DNA of 64,000 nt, taken from NCBI GenBank assembly GCA_900551235.1, contig URUU01000006.1, positions 5,708 through 69,707 on the forward strand, read 5' to 3'. The notes beneath the pieces were generated by a model. That model was not told the origin of the DNA and made no database searches. It saw only the letters and a list, made by a program, of their open reading frames with translations. Of this stretch, positions 53,912 through 63,443 are shown piece after piece. A program made the position numbers and the translations under genes. Positions within the stretch are counted from its first letter, which is position 1, and every line of letters begins with the position of its first letter. Source of the DNA: an uncultured Lachnospiraceae bacterium. Its GTDB lineage: Bacteria > Bacillota > Clostridia > Lachnospirales > Lachnospiraceae.

Positions 53912-54421
53912 CTAATAAACACCTCCCATATAAAGTAAAATTGCACCCAGGATCGCCACTGCAAAATGAATACGGCCATCCTGATCTGTTTCGTTGAGAT
54001 ACGGCTCCCATTCTCCTGTCTGCTGCCTGTACATATAAGAGTAAAAATAAAGCAGCCGCTTTTTCAGATTTTTCCTTTTGAACAACACTACAGCGGATAA
54101 AGCAGCACCCACCAGCAGAGATGCGGCTGCACAATAAACTGCTTCCTGTGGTCCCAGAAAACCTCCTGCCACTGCCAGTAACTTGATATCACCTGCTCCC
54201 ATCATCCGAAAATAATAAAGAATGGCTCCCAAAACCAACGGAAGCCCCATACCTCCAAAAAACACCAGCACGCCCAGAAGTCCATTCTGAATAAGCTGAA
54301 AAGACCACCCTAAAATGAGTCCGATTACGATCAAAAGATTGGGGATTTTGTCTCTTCTCAGATCAAAATATACTGCAAACAAGCCAATAGGGACTAGCAA
54401 AACACACTGCAGTGTCCTCAT
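53912..54421 (-). CDS. A24 prepilin peptidase (CpaA/TadV type)
   Basis: A 169-residue membrane aspartic peptidase. The first Asp is in GLFAVYFDLRRDKIPNLL and the GxGD motif is in YFRMMGAGDIKLLAVAGG, with about six helices. It cleaves the leader of Flp and TadE-like prepilins. It is the first gene of the Tad operon; the 190 bases upstream are very AT-rich and must hold the promoter, but I could not fix one. Confidence 0.9.
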   Translation of the reverse strand: MRTLQCVLLVPIGLFAVYFDLRRDKIPNLLIVIGLILGWSFQLIQNGLLGVLVFFGGMGLPLVLGAILYYFRMMGAGDIKLLAVAGGFLGPQEAVYCAAASLLVGAALSAVVLFKRKNLKKRLLYFYSYMYRQQTGEWEPYLNETDQDGRIHFAVAILGAILLYMGGVY

Positions 54422-54611
54422 ATCTCACCCTCTTTCATAATGATTATTTTGTTAAATGATTTTGAAATGTCTGACCGAACTGGTCTGAAAAAACTTTAGA
54501 ATATTTATATCTGATATATTTGATAGTAGTGATTATATATCTTTTGTACTTGAATGTCTATAGTAAGTGACCATATTTTTCAATTTTGTGAGATTTCAAC
54601 AAAACCTGTTT

Positions 54612-54818
54612 TCACTGTACCTGCGGCAGAAACTGACACCCTTCAATCCCATACAGTAAGAGTACACCCGGAACTCCCAGAACTCCGGTTGTTGTCACGC
54701 TGATCACATTGCAGCCTACCTTAAGCTCCACCCCCGCATTGTCAAAAACCTGATTCAGGAAAAAAATGCACGCCATTCCAATGATCATCCGTACCAGAAA
54801 CCGAGAAATATATTTCAT
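54612..54818 (-). CDS. BofA-like pro-sigma-K processing inhibitor family
   Basis: 68 residues with two membrane segments (MIIGMACIFFLNQVF and TTTGVLGVPGVLLLYGIEG). The pattern LGVPGVLLLYGIEGCQ matches the SigmaK-processing inhibitor BofA family, which in Bacillus holds the SpoIVFB protease in check in the mother cell during sporulation. The ATG of MKYISRFLVRM follows AGGATG. Together with the Spo0A-like boxes it supports a spore-forming lineage. Confidence 0.75.
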   Translation of the reverse strand: MKYISRFLVRMIIGMACIFFLNQVFDNAGVELKVGCNVISVTTTGVLGVPGVLLLYGIEGCQFLPQVQ

Positions 54819-54916
54819 AAAAGCATCCTGTCCTTTTTCTAAATTGTATGAATGGTGATAACAATTCAGTACAGGCCGCATCAGACACATATCCCTTTTG
54901 CCTCTGCCATCAGGAA

Positions 54917-54967
54917 ATGCCAGCGAATTGTTCCGCACTGTATACTTCCACAATTCTCTGGCATCTT
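54917..54967. repeat. Dispersed palindromic repeat, copy between bofA and glgB
   Basis: ATGCCAGCGAATTGTTCC pairs with the far end ACAATTCTCTGGCAT, so it is a near-perfect hairpin of about 17 base pairs. The core GCGAATTGTTCCG matches the S1-flanking copies. It lies 14 bases past the glgB stop, where a terminator would be. Confidence 0.7.
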
Positions 54968-54980
54968 CTTATTTTTCAGA

Positions 54981-56978
54981 TTAGAATTTAAAGATTGCAA
55001 TTCCGTATGCCGGCAGATCATATGCAAAAGAATATTCTCTTCCGTCACATTCGCTCTTCACTGCCTTATATACAACCGGACGCTCTGTTGTATTTCCGCC
55101 AAACTCTGCAGCATCACCATCCAGCACGAGACGATACTGTTTTCTTTTTGGCACACCGACACGGTAATCCGGTCTTGCCACCGGCGTGAAGTTGATCACA
55201 AAGAGCAGATTACTCTTTCCGTCTTTTGAATGACGCACAAAGCTGAAAATGCTTCGGTCGGCATCATCTGCATTGATCCATTCAAATCCGCACGGATCCT
55301 GATCTGCATCGTAAAGTGCCGGCGTCTTTTTATAGAGATGAAGCAGTGCTTTGACATAATTCTGCATCTGCTGATGCTTTTCTTCTGCGAGCAGATACCA
55401 GTCAAGCTCTCTTGCTTCGCTCCACTCCTGAAGCTGCGCAAATTCCTGTCCCATGAACAACAGCTTCTTGCCCGGATGACCCAGCATATATGCGTAGCCG
55501 GCACGCAGGTTTGCAAATTTATCATCATACAGTCCCGGCATCTTGTTGATCATGGAACATTTCAGGTGAACCACTTCATCATGAGAAAGTACCAGTATGT
55601 ATTTTTCTGCATAAGCATATGTCATAGAGAATGTCATTTTATGATGATTCCATTTGCGGAAATATGGATCCAATTTCATGTACTCCAGGAAATCATTCAT
55701 CCATCCCATGTTCCATTTATGAGAAAATCCAAGTCCATCCTCTTCCGGTTTGCCGGTAACTTTCGGCCATGCGGTAGATTCCTCTGCGATCATCATCGCT
55801 CCATGGTTTCTGCCCAGCACAACACTGTTCAGATGTTTGAAAAATTCGATTGCTTCCAGGTTTTTATTTCCGCCGTAAATATTCGGAGTCCACTGACCGT
55901 TTTCTCTTCCATAATCCAGATAAAGAATGGATGCCACCGCATCAACACGCAGTCCGTCAATATGGAAATGCTCAACCCAGTAAAGTGCATTGGCGATCAG
56001 GAAATTTTTAACTTCGCTCTTACCGAAATCAAAGACTTTTGTTCCCCATTCCGGATGCTCGCCCTTTTTCGGATCCGCATACTCGTAAACACATCCGCCG
56101 TCAAATTCTGCCAGTCCGTGTGCATCTCTTGGGAAATGTGCCGGTACCCAATCGAGAATAACACCAATTTTCTGTTTATGCAGATAATTTACCATATAAG
56201 CAAAATCTTCCGGCGTACCGTATCTGGAAGTCGGTGCATAATATCCAGTTACCTGATAACCCCAGGAAGCATCAAACGGATGCTCTGCAATACCCATCAG
56301 TTCCACATGTGTATAGCCCATTTCCTTTACATATTCTGCAAGTGATTTTGCAAGTTCTCTGTAATTATAAAACCCGTCTTCATCCTCGCCATGCGGATGC
56401 TTTTTCCAGGAACCCGGATGCACTTCATAAATAGAAACCGGAAGGCTGTCATTATCTCTCTGCTTTCTCGCTTCCATCCACGCCACATCACTCCATTTCA
56501 GTTTCGTGATATCTGTGATCCTGGATGCTGTCCCCGGACGATGCTCTGCATAATTTGCAAATGGATCCGCTTTGTAAAGTCCTCTGCCATCCTTTGTTTT
56601 GATAAAGAATTTATAGAGCATCCCCACTTTTGCTCCTGCAACAAAACCTTCATAAATACCGGACGGTTCAAGACGCGTCATCGGATTTGCCTCTTCCTTC
56701 CAGCCGTTAAATTCACCGATCACGCTGACAGAAGTTGCATTCGGTGCCCAGACTGCAAAATAAACACCTTTTTTGCCGTTCATCACTGCTTCATGTGCAC
56801 CCATTTTTTTATAAATATCATAATGCGTTCCCATGCTGAACAGATACTGATCCAGTTCTCCGATACGGAAATCTTCCTTTGCTGCGGCCTTTGTTCTCGT
56901 TGTTCTTTTCGCTGCTGTTCTCTTTGTTGTATTCGCTGCCGTTTTCCCGGCTGCCTTTCCTGCTCTTTTCTGTGCCAT
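54981..56978 (-). CDS. glgB: 1,4-alpha-glucan branching enzyme
   Basis: Makes the alpha-1,6 branches of glycogen (GH13). About 665 residues. The extreme N-terminus is an unusual Lys/Ala/Thr-rich tail (KRAGKAAGKTAANTTKRTAA), which resembles histone-like or DNA-binding tails and has no counterpart in standard GlgB. Then come the CBM48 domain and catalytic motifs: LDWVPAHFPRDAHGL, GLRVDAVASILYLDYG with the nucleophile Asp, and MIAEESTAWP with the acid Glu. Start: GGAGGTAGTT. It follows the amylase gene by 16 bases. Confidence 0.93.
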   Translation of the reverse strand: MAQKRAGKAAGKTAANTTKRTAAKRTTRTKAAAKEDFRIGELDQYLFSMGTHYDIYKKMGAHEAVMNGKKGVYFAVWAPNATSVSVIGEFNGWKEEANPMTRLEPSGIYEGFVAGAKVGMLYKFFIKTKDGRGLYKADPFANYAEHRPGTASRITDITKLKWSDVAWMEARKQRDNDSLPVSIYEVHPGSWKKHPHGEDEDGFYNYRELAKSLAEYVKEMGYTHVELMGIAEHPFDASWGYQVTGYYAPTSRYGTPEDFAYMVNYLHKQKIGVILDWVPAHFPRDAHGLAEFDGGCVYEYADPKKGEHPEWGTKVFDFGKSEVKNFLIANALYWVEHFHIDGLRVDAVASILYLDYGRENGQWTPNIYGGNKNLEAIEFFKHLNSVVLGRNHGAMMIAEESTAWPKVTGKPEEDGLGFSHKWNMGWMNDFLEYMKLDPYFRKWNHHKMTFSMTYAYAEKYILVLSHDEVVHLKCSMINKMPGLYDDKFANLRAGYAYMLGHPGKKLLFMGQEFAQLQEWSEARELDWYLLAEEKHQQMQNYVKALLHLYKKTPALYDADQDPCGFEWINADDADRSIFSFVRHSKDGKSNLLFVINFTPVARPDYRVGVPKRKQYRLVLDGDAAEFGGNTTERPVVYKAVKSECDGREYSFAYDLPAYGIAIFKF

Positions 56979-56994
56979 AACTACCTCCGACTTT

Positions 56995-58349
56995 TTATAT
57001 AGTAATTTTTCTGAATATTTTACTTTCACATGCTTCCAGATGAATCTGCAGTCTGCCGTCCACCACCGGCACCGCTTCTTTTGTGAACGCATTTTCATAA
57101 GTTCCGTCCACTGGAACTGGGATGCTCATATCTGCCGGATTTTCATCGTTATTCGCTGCCACAACAATGGCATCCTGATCTTTGATCCTTGCATAAGCAT
57201 ACTGCCTGTTTGTCAGTACCAACTCTCTGTATTTTCCATCTGCCAGAACCGGATTTTCTTTTCGCATCTTTCCAAGTGCCGCAATGTGTGCTGTCAGTTC
57301 CGGATGCAGATTTTCTTTCTGCATTTTCTCAAGGTCAAGCTGCGGTCTCATCGCATCGTCCGACGCACCCTGCTTTCTTCCTTCAATGCCCCACTCAGAG
57401 CCATAATAAATGGAAGGAATACCAGGCAGTGTGTAAAGCAGTGTATAAACCTCGCAGATATGCTCTTTGTTATTTAATTTGCTCATCAGACGATCCACAT
57501 CGTGGTTATCTACAAAAGAATACAACGTACGTCCTCTGTAAATACCGCCGTTGTCATCAAACTGACGGCGGATCGTATGGGCGATCTCAAAATAGTTATG
57601 ATCATTATGCCCGGAATACAGACCTTTGTGAAGCTCATAATTCGTTGTGGAATGAAGCATTTCATCATTAACCCATCTTGCATAATCGCCATGGATCACT
57701 TCGCCCATCAGCCAGAAATCCTCTTTCCACTGACCGGTGCGGTAACGCATTTCCTTCATAAAATCAAACGTCAGACAGTCAGCACAGTCCAGACGGATAC
57801 CGTCAATATCAAACTCCGTGATCCAGAAATGAATCACATCAAACAGATAATCACGGACTGCCTGCTCGTAAAGATTTAAATTGACCAGCTCAAAACAGTT
57901 TCTCCATGCTTCATAACCAAATCCATCGTTATACGGAGAATTCCAGCCAAAATTCACACCTTTGTACCAGTTACAGTACGGAGAATGTTCTCTGTTTTTC
58001 TGGATATCCTGAAATGCAAAAAACTCTCTTCCGGTATGGTTGAAAACACCGTCCACAACCACGCGGATCCCATTTTCATGTGCCAGTCTGACAAATTCTT
58101 TGAAATCTTCATTATCCCCAAGTCTTCTGTCTACTTTTTTGTAATCTTTTGTATCATAACCATGTGTAGAAGATTCAAACAGCGGTCCGATATAGATCGC
58201 TGTAACTCCGATCTCCTTTAAATGGTCGATCCACGGAAACAGCTCCCGCAAGCGATGCACGGTCTCCGGTTCTTTGTTTTCCTTTGGTGCCCCCGTCATA
58301 CCCAGCGGATACATATGATAAAAAACTGCTTCGTTATACCACTTTCCCA
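56995..58349 (-). CDS. GH13 alpha-amylase-family enzyme
   Basis: About 451 residues, cytoplasmic (no signal peptide). GH13 regions are visible: VVVDGVFNHTG, FDIDGIRLDCADCLTFDF (nucleophile Asp), FWLMGEVIHGDYARW (catalytic Glu) and FVDNHDVDRL (third Asp). It probably acts on short maltodextrins or glycogen branches. The start ATG of MGKWYNEAVFYHMYP follows TGGAGGTATTTGC. It is in an operon between a TetR-type regulator (18-base gap) and glgB. Confidence 0.9.
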
Positions 58350-58367
58350 TTTGCAAATACCTCCATC

Positions 58368-58943
58368 TTAACTGTATATACCGTACATAAACTGCTTTAC
58401 AAGTGCCCGCTTTCTCTCCTCTGAAATCTGCTGCGGTTTCCCTTCCCGGTCGCACGCCAGCAGGATATAGTGATTGATCAGACCGATAAATCCAATTGCA
58501 AACTGCTCCTGCCTTCCGTTCATATTTCCAAGCTCATGCTCCGCCGCATCAAAGAAGTGTACGATCTGCGAATAGAACTTTTTCACAAGCGGCTTTACCG
58601 CCCGGTAAGCTTCATTCTCCTTCGCAGAATAAAACATCGCCATCAGAAGTGCATAGACTTTATAATTTCTCATCGCATAATCTAAAAATGCAGAAGCAAT
58701 ATTGTAAAGCGTCGCTCCGACATCCCCTTCGTAAAAAGATGCCCGCTCCAGTTCTTCATTCAGAACAGTAAAATGTTTCGTCAGCAAAGTCTCCAGAAGA
58801 CCATATTTGCTGCCAAAATAGTAGTACAACGTAGGTTTTGTGATCCCCGCTTTCTGAGCAATCTCCTGTACGCCAACGGCATCGTAACCCTTGGCATAAA
58901 AGAGTTCCAGTGCACACTGCAAAATACGTTCTCTATTGTCCAT
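58368..58943 (-). CDS. TetR/AcrR family regulator
   Basis: 191 residues. The N-terminal HTH is typical: ILQCALELFYAKGYDAVGVQEIAQKAGITKPTLYYYFGSK. The rest is a helical ligand-binding domain. It probably binds the 16-base palindrome TATACCGAACGGTATA that overlaps its own -10 region, so it is autoregulated and should control the downstream amylase and glgB genes. The ligand is unknown. Confidence 0.9.
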   Translation of the reverse strand: MDNRERILQCALELFYAKGYDAVGVQEIAQKAGITKPTLYYYFGSKYGLLETLLTKHFTVLNEELERASFYEGDVGATLYNIASAFLDYAMRNYKVYALLMAMFYSAKENEAYRAVKPLVKKFYSQIVHFFDAAEHELGNMNGRQEQFAIGFIGLINHYILLACDREGKPQQISEERKRALVKQFMYGIYS

Positions 58944-58982
58944 AAATCCTGTCCTTTAATCTTATTTACGGTTGCTTTCTTT

Positions 58983-59011
58983 ATTATACCGTTCGGTATA
59001 TAAAGTGTCAA
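58983..59011 (-). promoter_or_regulatory. Promoter with TetR operator for the TetR-amylase-glgB operon
   Basis: TTGACA and TATAAT on minus with a 17-base spacer, a near-consensus promoter. The palindrome TATACCGAACGGTATA (58985-59000) covers the spacer and most of the -10, so bound repressor would block RNA polymerase. Confidence 0.85.
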
Positions 59012-59042
59012 GAAGTATCCCTGATTCCTTTTTTGACAGAAT

Positions 59043-60353
59043 TTAAAGCTGTATATTTTTAACCACTTCATAATAAGACAGTCCGGTTTCCCGGCAGATT
59101 CTTACCACTTCTTCATACTCCGGATAAATCCTTTTCCCATCCTGCAGACTGCATACTTTCACTTTCATTTTTCCAAACGGCGTGTCGATTTCTGCCGCTT
59201 CTCTTTTTAAGATACTTCGCTCCATATACATTCTGCGGATGCCGATCGTTGTTGTTCCCCGGAAAATAATTTCTTCCAGCTTTTCCGCATCTTCTTTTTT
59301 GCAGATCACATTTACCTGATATGCCGGACGGTTTTTTTTCATATAAACCGGTGTATAATGAACATCCTTCGCCCCTGCCCGCATCAGACGCTCCATCAAA
59401 AATCCGAGTGTCTCGCCACTGCAGTCATCAATATTTGTCTCCAGTTTACAGATCTCATCTTTCTCCACCCAGCTCTCTTTATTCTCAAATTCCAGAAGCA
59501 TTGCACGCAGAATACCGGCACAGGCATATTCTCGTTTTCCTGCACCCAGCCCTGTTTTTTCAATAAAAAATGACTCCGGAAGTTTATCAGAAGTTCGGAC
59601 CGCCGCCACGATCGCTGCACCGGTCGGCGTAACCAGCTCACCCTCCACCTGCGTAAGTTTCAGTCTCAGATGATTTGCCTGTACGATATTTGCCACCGCC
59701 GGAACCGGGATCGGCAAAATACCATGCTGACATCGAACCGTACCTCTCCCTTCAGAAAGTTCTGTCACGATCACCTGGTCGATATCCAGATTGTCAAGAC
59801 AGACCGCTACTGAAAGAATATCTACGATCGAATCCACAGCACCGACTTCATGGAAATGCACCTGATTTTTTGGCACGCCATGTGCTTTTGCTTCTGCATC
59901 CGCCAGAACTGAAAAAATATCCGCCGATGTTTTTTTCGCACGCTCCGACAGGCTGCTGCTCTCGATGATCTGCAGAATATCTGCAAAACTTCTGTGCTCA
60001 TGTTCATGCATATCATCTGCACCGTGATGCTCATGTATATACTCTGCATCATAGTTATGCACATCATGCCCATGCATATGCTCCGTACCATGATTATGTG
60101 CATGAGTATGACCATGCAGATATTCCATATCATGATCATGATTTTCATGTTCCTTATCAAGAACCACATCAAAATCGCACGCATCCAGACCTGATTTTTT
60201 TACCCGTGAAATGCGGATATCAAACCCCTGTACCGGAAGGCTTGCAAGAGCTTTTTTCAGAACCTGCTGATCCGCTCCAAGATCCAGAAGTGCTGCCACC
60301 GTCATATCTCCGCTGATACCGCTTTCACACTCCAGATATAACGTTTTACCCAT
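59043..60353 (-). CDS. larC: Nickel pincer cofactor biosynthesis protein LarC
   Basis: Inserts nickel into the pyridinium thiocarboxylate precursor to complete the nickel-pincer cofactor of lactate racemase-like enzymes. 436 residues in one frame; in some species the gene is made as two parts by frameshifting, here it is continuous. MGKTLYLECESGISGDMTVAALLDLGA is the family N-terminus. A very His-rich insert (about 70-120, repeats of HGH, HEHH and MHEHEH) probably holds nickel. QVHFHEVGAVDSIVDI and ATNIDDCSGETLGF-like blocks (here LETNIDDCSGE) follow. It overlaps the end of larB by 8 bases. Confidence 0.93.
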   Translation of the reverse strand: MGKTLYLECESGISGDMTVAALLDLGADQQVLKKALASLPVQGFDIRISRVKKSGLDACDFDVVLDKEHENHDHDMEYLHGHTHAHNHGTEHMHGHDVHNYDAEYIHEHHGADDMHEHEHRSFADILQIIESSSLSERAKKTSADIFSVLADAEAKAHGVPKNQVHFHEVGAVDSIVDILSVAVCLDNLDIDQVIVTELSEGRGTVRCQHGILPIPVPAVANIVQANHLRLKLTQVEGELVTPTGAAIVAAVRTSDKLPESFFIEKTGLGAGKREYACAGILRAMLLEFENKESWVEKDEICKLETNIDDCSGETLGFLMERLMRAGAKDVHYTPVYMKKNRPAYQVNVICKKEDAEKLEEIIFRGTTTIGIRRMYMERSILKREAAEIDTPFGKMKVKVCSLQDGKRIYPEYEEVVRICRETGLSYYEVVKNIQL

Positions 60354-61092
60354 TCGCCTTCACCCCCAGTCTGTTGATCTGCGTTGCCATATAACCTGCT
60401 CCGTAACCATTGTCAATATTTACCACTGCAATTCCGTTTGCACAGGAATTTATCATCGTCAGAAGTGCAGAAAGTCCGCCAAGATTTGCACCATAACCGA
60501 CGGAAGTCGGCACAGCGATCACCGGCTTGTCCACCAGACCGCCAATCACGCTTGCCAGTGCACCTTCCATACCGGCAACGGCAACGACACAGTTTGCACT
60601 CTGGATCGTTTCCAGATTTCCGAGCAGTCTGTGGATGCCGCTCACGCCCACATCATAAACTCTCGTCACCTTTGTGCCAAAGTATTCCGCCGTCTGTGCA
60701 GCCTCTTCCGCCACCGCAATGTCTGCCGTTCCCGCAGTGCAGACTACAATGTTTCCGATGTGTTCTTTCTCTTTTTTTTCGATTTTTATGATATGGGAAA
60801 TCGGATCATACTCTACCTGCGGATATTTTTCACGCAGCATCTCATACTGATGCACGGTTGCCCTTGTTCCGAAGACTTCTCCGTCCGCTTTATATAAATG
60901 TTCAAAAATATGAAGCAGATGTTCGTCTGCTTTTCCGGCACAGTAGATTACTTCCGCAAAACCGGAGCGCACCCTGCGATGCATGTCCAGTTTCGCATAG
61001 CCCATCTCTTCAAACGGCTCCCTTCGCAGAAATTTCTCCGCTTCTTCCACAGACATTGTTCCGTTTTTTACTTTTTCCAGAATTTCCTGCAT
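60346..61092 (-). CDS. larB: Nickel pincer cofactor biosynthesis protein LarB
   Basis: Carboxylates and hydrolyses nicotinic acid adenine dinucleotide to the first pincer-cofactor intermediate. 248 residues. It has an N-terminal helical part and a PurE/AIR-carboxylase-like domain: NIVVCTAGTADIAVAEEAA, YDVGVSGIHRLLG and AVAGMEGALASVIGGLVDKPVIAVPTSVGYG. The first gene of a larB-larC pair; larE is not in this window, nor is a lactate racemase. Confidence 0.93.
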   Translation of the reverse strand: MQEILEKVKNGTMSVEEAEKFLRREPFEEMGYAKLDMHRRVRSGFAEVIYCAGKADEHLLHIFEHLYKADGEVFGTRATVHQYEMLREKYPQVEYDPISHIIKIEKKEKEHIGNIVVCTAGTADIAVAEEAAQTAEYFGTKVTRVYDVGVSGIHRLLGNLETIQSANCVVAVAGMEGALASVIGGLVDKPVIAVPTSVGYGANLGGLSALLTMINSCANGIAVVNIDNGYGAGYMATQINRLGVKANG

Positions 61093-61124
61093 TATTCTTA
61101 CCTCTCTGCCTGTTTTTCAAAATC

Positions 61125-62087
61125 TCAGAATCCAAAATCCTCATAATCCTCTTTCAGGAATCGATGATAAATAATATGGCATCCTTCATCTTTAAAACAA
61201 TAATAATATGGATCGTCCGGTTTGTCCTCGAAACGGATCAGAATATCAAATTCTCCGTTGTCCATATTTTCTGTAATAATATTATCAGAATATTTATGGA
61301 ATAAATTCAGAATGTCATCCATGGTACAGCCATGTTTCTGAAGAAGCTCGATCAGGCTTTTAATAAATTCATTTTCCTTCATACTGTTATGGACATATTC
61401 GCTGCCTTCCTCCGGAATATGAAAACAAAATCGCTCCGCTTTATGTGTCGCAATGACCTCTCCCAGCTTTTCTGTAATGATCATTGGCAGATGGTTCAGC
61501 CTCTCCTGCATCTGATCTGCATCATCACTCGTACCAAAAAAATGATTCAGCGAACTGAGCGGATAATACAGACGGATCTTTTCTTTTCGAAATCCCAGTT
61601 TCGCATGATCTTCCTTAATCACATCAATCAGGTTCTTTAACAGTTTTTTATATCCTTCATTTCCCGGAAACTGATACAGATTCAATCCAACGCCGTCCTT
61701 ATCATAAAAACGCTCCACTTTTCCATTGACTGTGCGGATTGTGATTTCAGCCGTCGCCGAAATCCGACACTCATTAAGATGACCGCCTTTGACATTCATC
61801 TTCTCATCGCAGAGATTAATGTGAATATGAAGATAAGTTTTACCATCCATCGTGGAAACATTTCCCGTCAGAGCCGTGATCTCCATCGGTCCGTTCAGTT
61901 CCGTTTTATGGTAAACCTGTTCCCCGACATTATACAGACCGATCACCGCATGGTCTGCCGCACCGATGCCTTCGATCGTCGCCAGTGTGATTTTTTCTCT
62001 GTCGCAAATCTTCGTCAGAGAGTCCACGATCTCCTCGCCGCGGTCCAGACGAACAACATATGCATCATCAAATTTCATGTATTCCAT
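61125..62087 (-). CDS. PPC (DUF296) domain fused to a DUF3877-like domain
   Basis: 320 residues with two parts. Residues about 1-137 are a PPC/DUF296 domain: ATIEGIGAADHAVIGLYN, the metal-binding HIHINLCDEKMNVKGGHLNEC and ERFYDKDGVGLNLYQF at its usual end. Stand-alone PPC proteins stop here. A second part (about 143-320) follows, LLKNLIDVIKEDHAKLGF and IRLYYPLSSLNHFFGTSD, which I take for a DUF3877-like Lachnospiraceae family, though from memory. The join is a five- or six-residue linker. It is upstream of larB (32-base gap) with its own promoter. Confidence 0.72.
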   Translation of the reverse strand: MEYMKFDDAYVVRLDRGEEIVDSLTKICDREKITLATIEGIGAADHAVIGLYNVGEQVYHKTELNGPMEITALTGNVSTMDGKTYLHIHINLCDEKMNVKGGHLNECRISATAEITIRTVNGKVERFYDKDGVGLNLYQFPGNEGYKKLLKNLIDVIKEDHAKLGFRKEKIRLYYPLSSLNHFFGTSDDADQMQERLNHLPMIITEKLGEVIATHKAERFCFHIPEEGSEYVHNSMKENEFIKSLIELLQKHGCTMDDILNLFHKYSDNIITENMDNGEFDILIRFEDKPDDPYYYCFKDEGCHIIYHRFLKEDYEDFGF

Positions 62088-62120
62088 ATCTATATATCAG
62101 CCTTTCCTTTTTTTGTCCCC

Positions 62121-62150
62121 ATAATACCACGAAAGAAGTAGGGATTGCAA
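62121..62150 (-). promoter_or_regulatory. Promoter of the PPC fusion gene and larBC
   Basis: TTGCAA and TATTAT on minus with an 18-base spacer, 34 bases before the start codon. Confidence 0.6.
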
Positions 62151-62191
62151 ATTTTTATAATCCATTTCATCCACCCATATAAAAATACAGA

Positions 62192-62219
62192 AGATTATGA
62201 AATTTCGTTTTCATAATCT
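62192..62219. other. 11-bp inverted repeat in the AT-rich gap
   Basis: AGATTATGAAA and TTTCATAATCT with a 6-base loop. A T-rich stretch follows a few bases later on minus. The 62088-62406 gap otherwise holds only the promoter at 62121-62150 and a terminator. It may be a relic of the insert that carries the recombinase-like gene. Confidence 0.45.
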
Positions 62220-62360
62220 CCTGCGGATACGTTCCTCCTTTTTTACTTTTCATTTCCTGTGAAATCAAAACAATTCCACAAATTTTCTTTTTCCTATTAT
62301 CACACTCAGTATAACGAGAATTTACAGACTGCACAAGCTTTCTTTTTTGCACATTTTGCC

Positions 62361-62398
62361 AAAAACAAAAGCGACCATCTGATTTAACAGTTGATCGC
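62361..62398 (-). terminator. Terminator after the resolvase/HEPN-like gene
   Basis: GCGATCA and TGGTCGC arms (one G-U pair), followed by TTTTGTTTTT on minus, just past the stop at 62407. Confidence 0.75.
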
Positions 62399-62406
62399 CT
62401 TTGTCA

Positions 62407-63243
<837 letters not shown>

Positions 63244-63317
63244 CTAAATCTATATCCATATATTTTATAGAAGATTTTTAGGTGCAATATTTTTAAAATG
63301 TGATTATGTATTTTTGC

Positions 63318-63346
63318 TTGCATAATTGGTATTTTTCTGATAGAAT
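63318..63346 (+). promoter_or_regulatory. Promoter of the DUF2798-like membrane gene
   Basis: TTGCAT and TAGAAT with a 17-base spacer, about 98 bases before the start codon; a possible leader region lies in between. Confidence 0.65.
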
Positions 63347-63443
63347 ATCAAATCGAAATAAAACGGTTATTTATATTGGAAACGCACATCCTCCGGATGA
63401 TAACGAACAACACGTAGCTCATTATCAAAAGGAGGATATTTTT

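Noticed and set aside
62167..62352. A 61-codon minus frame between the PPC gene and the resolvase/HEPN-like gene
   Set aside because: No ribosome binding site, low complexity and no recognisable domain; overlaps the hairpin region.
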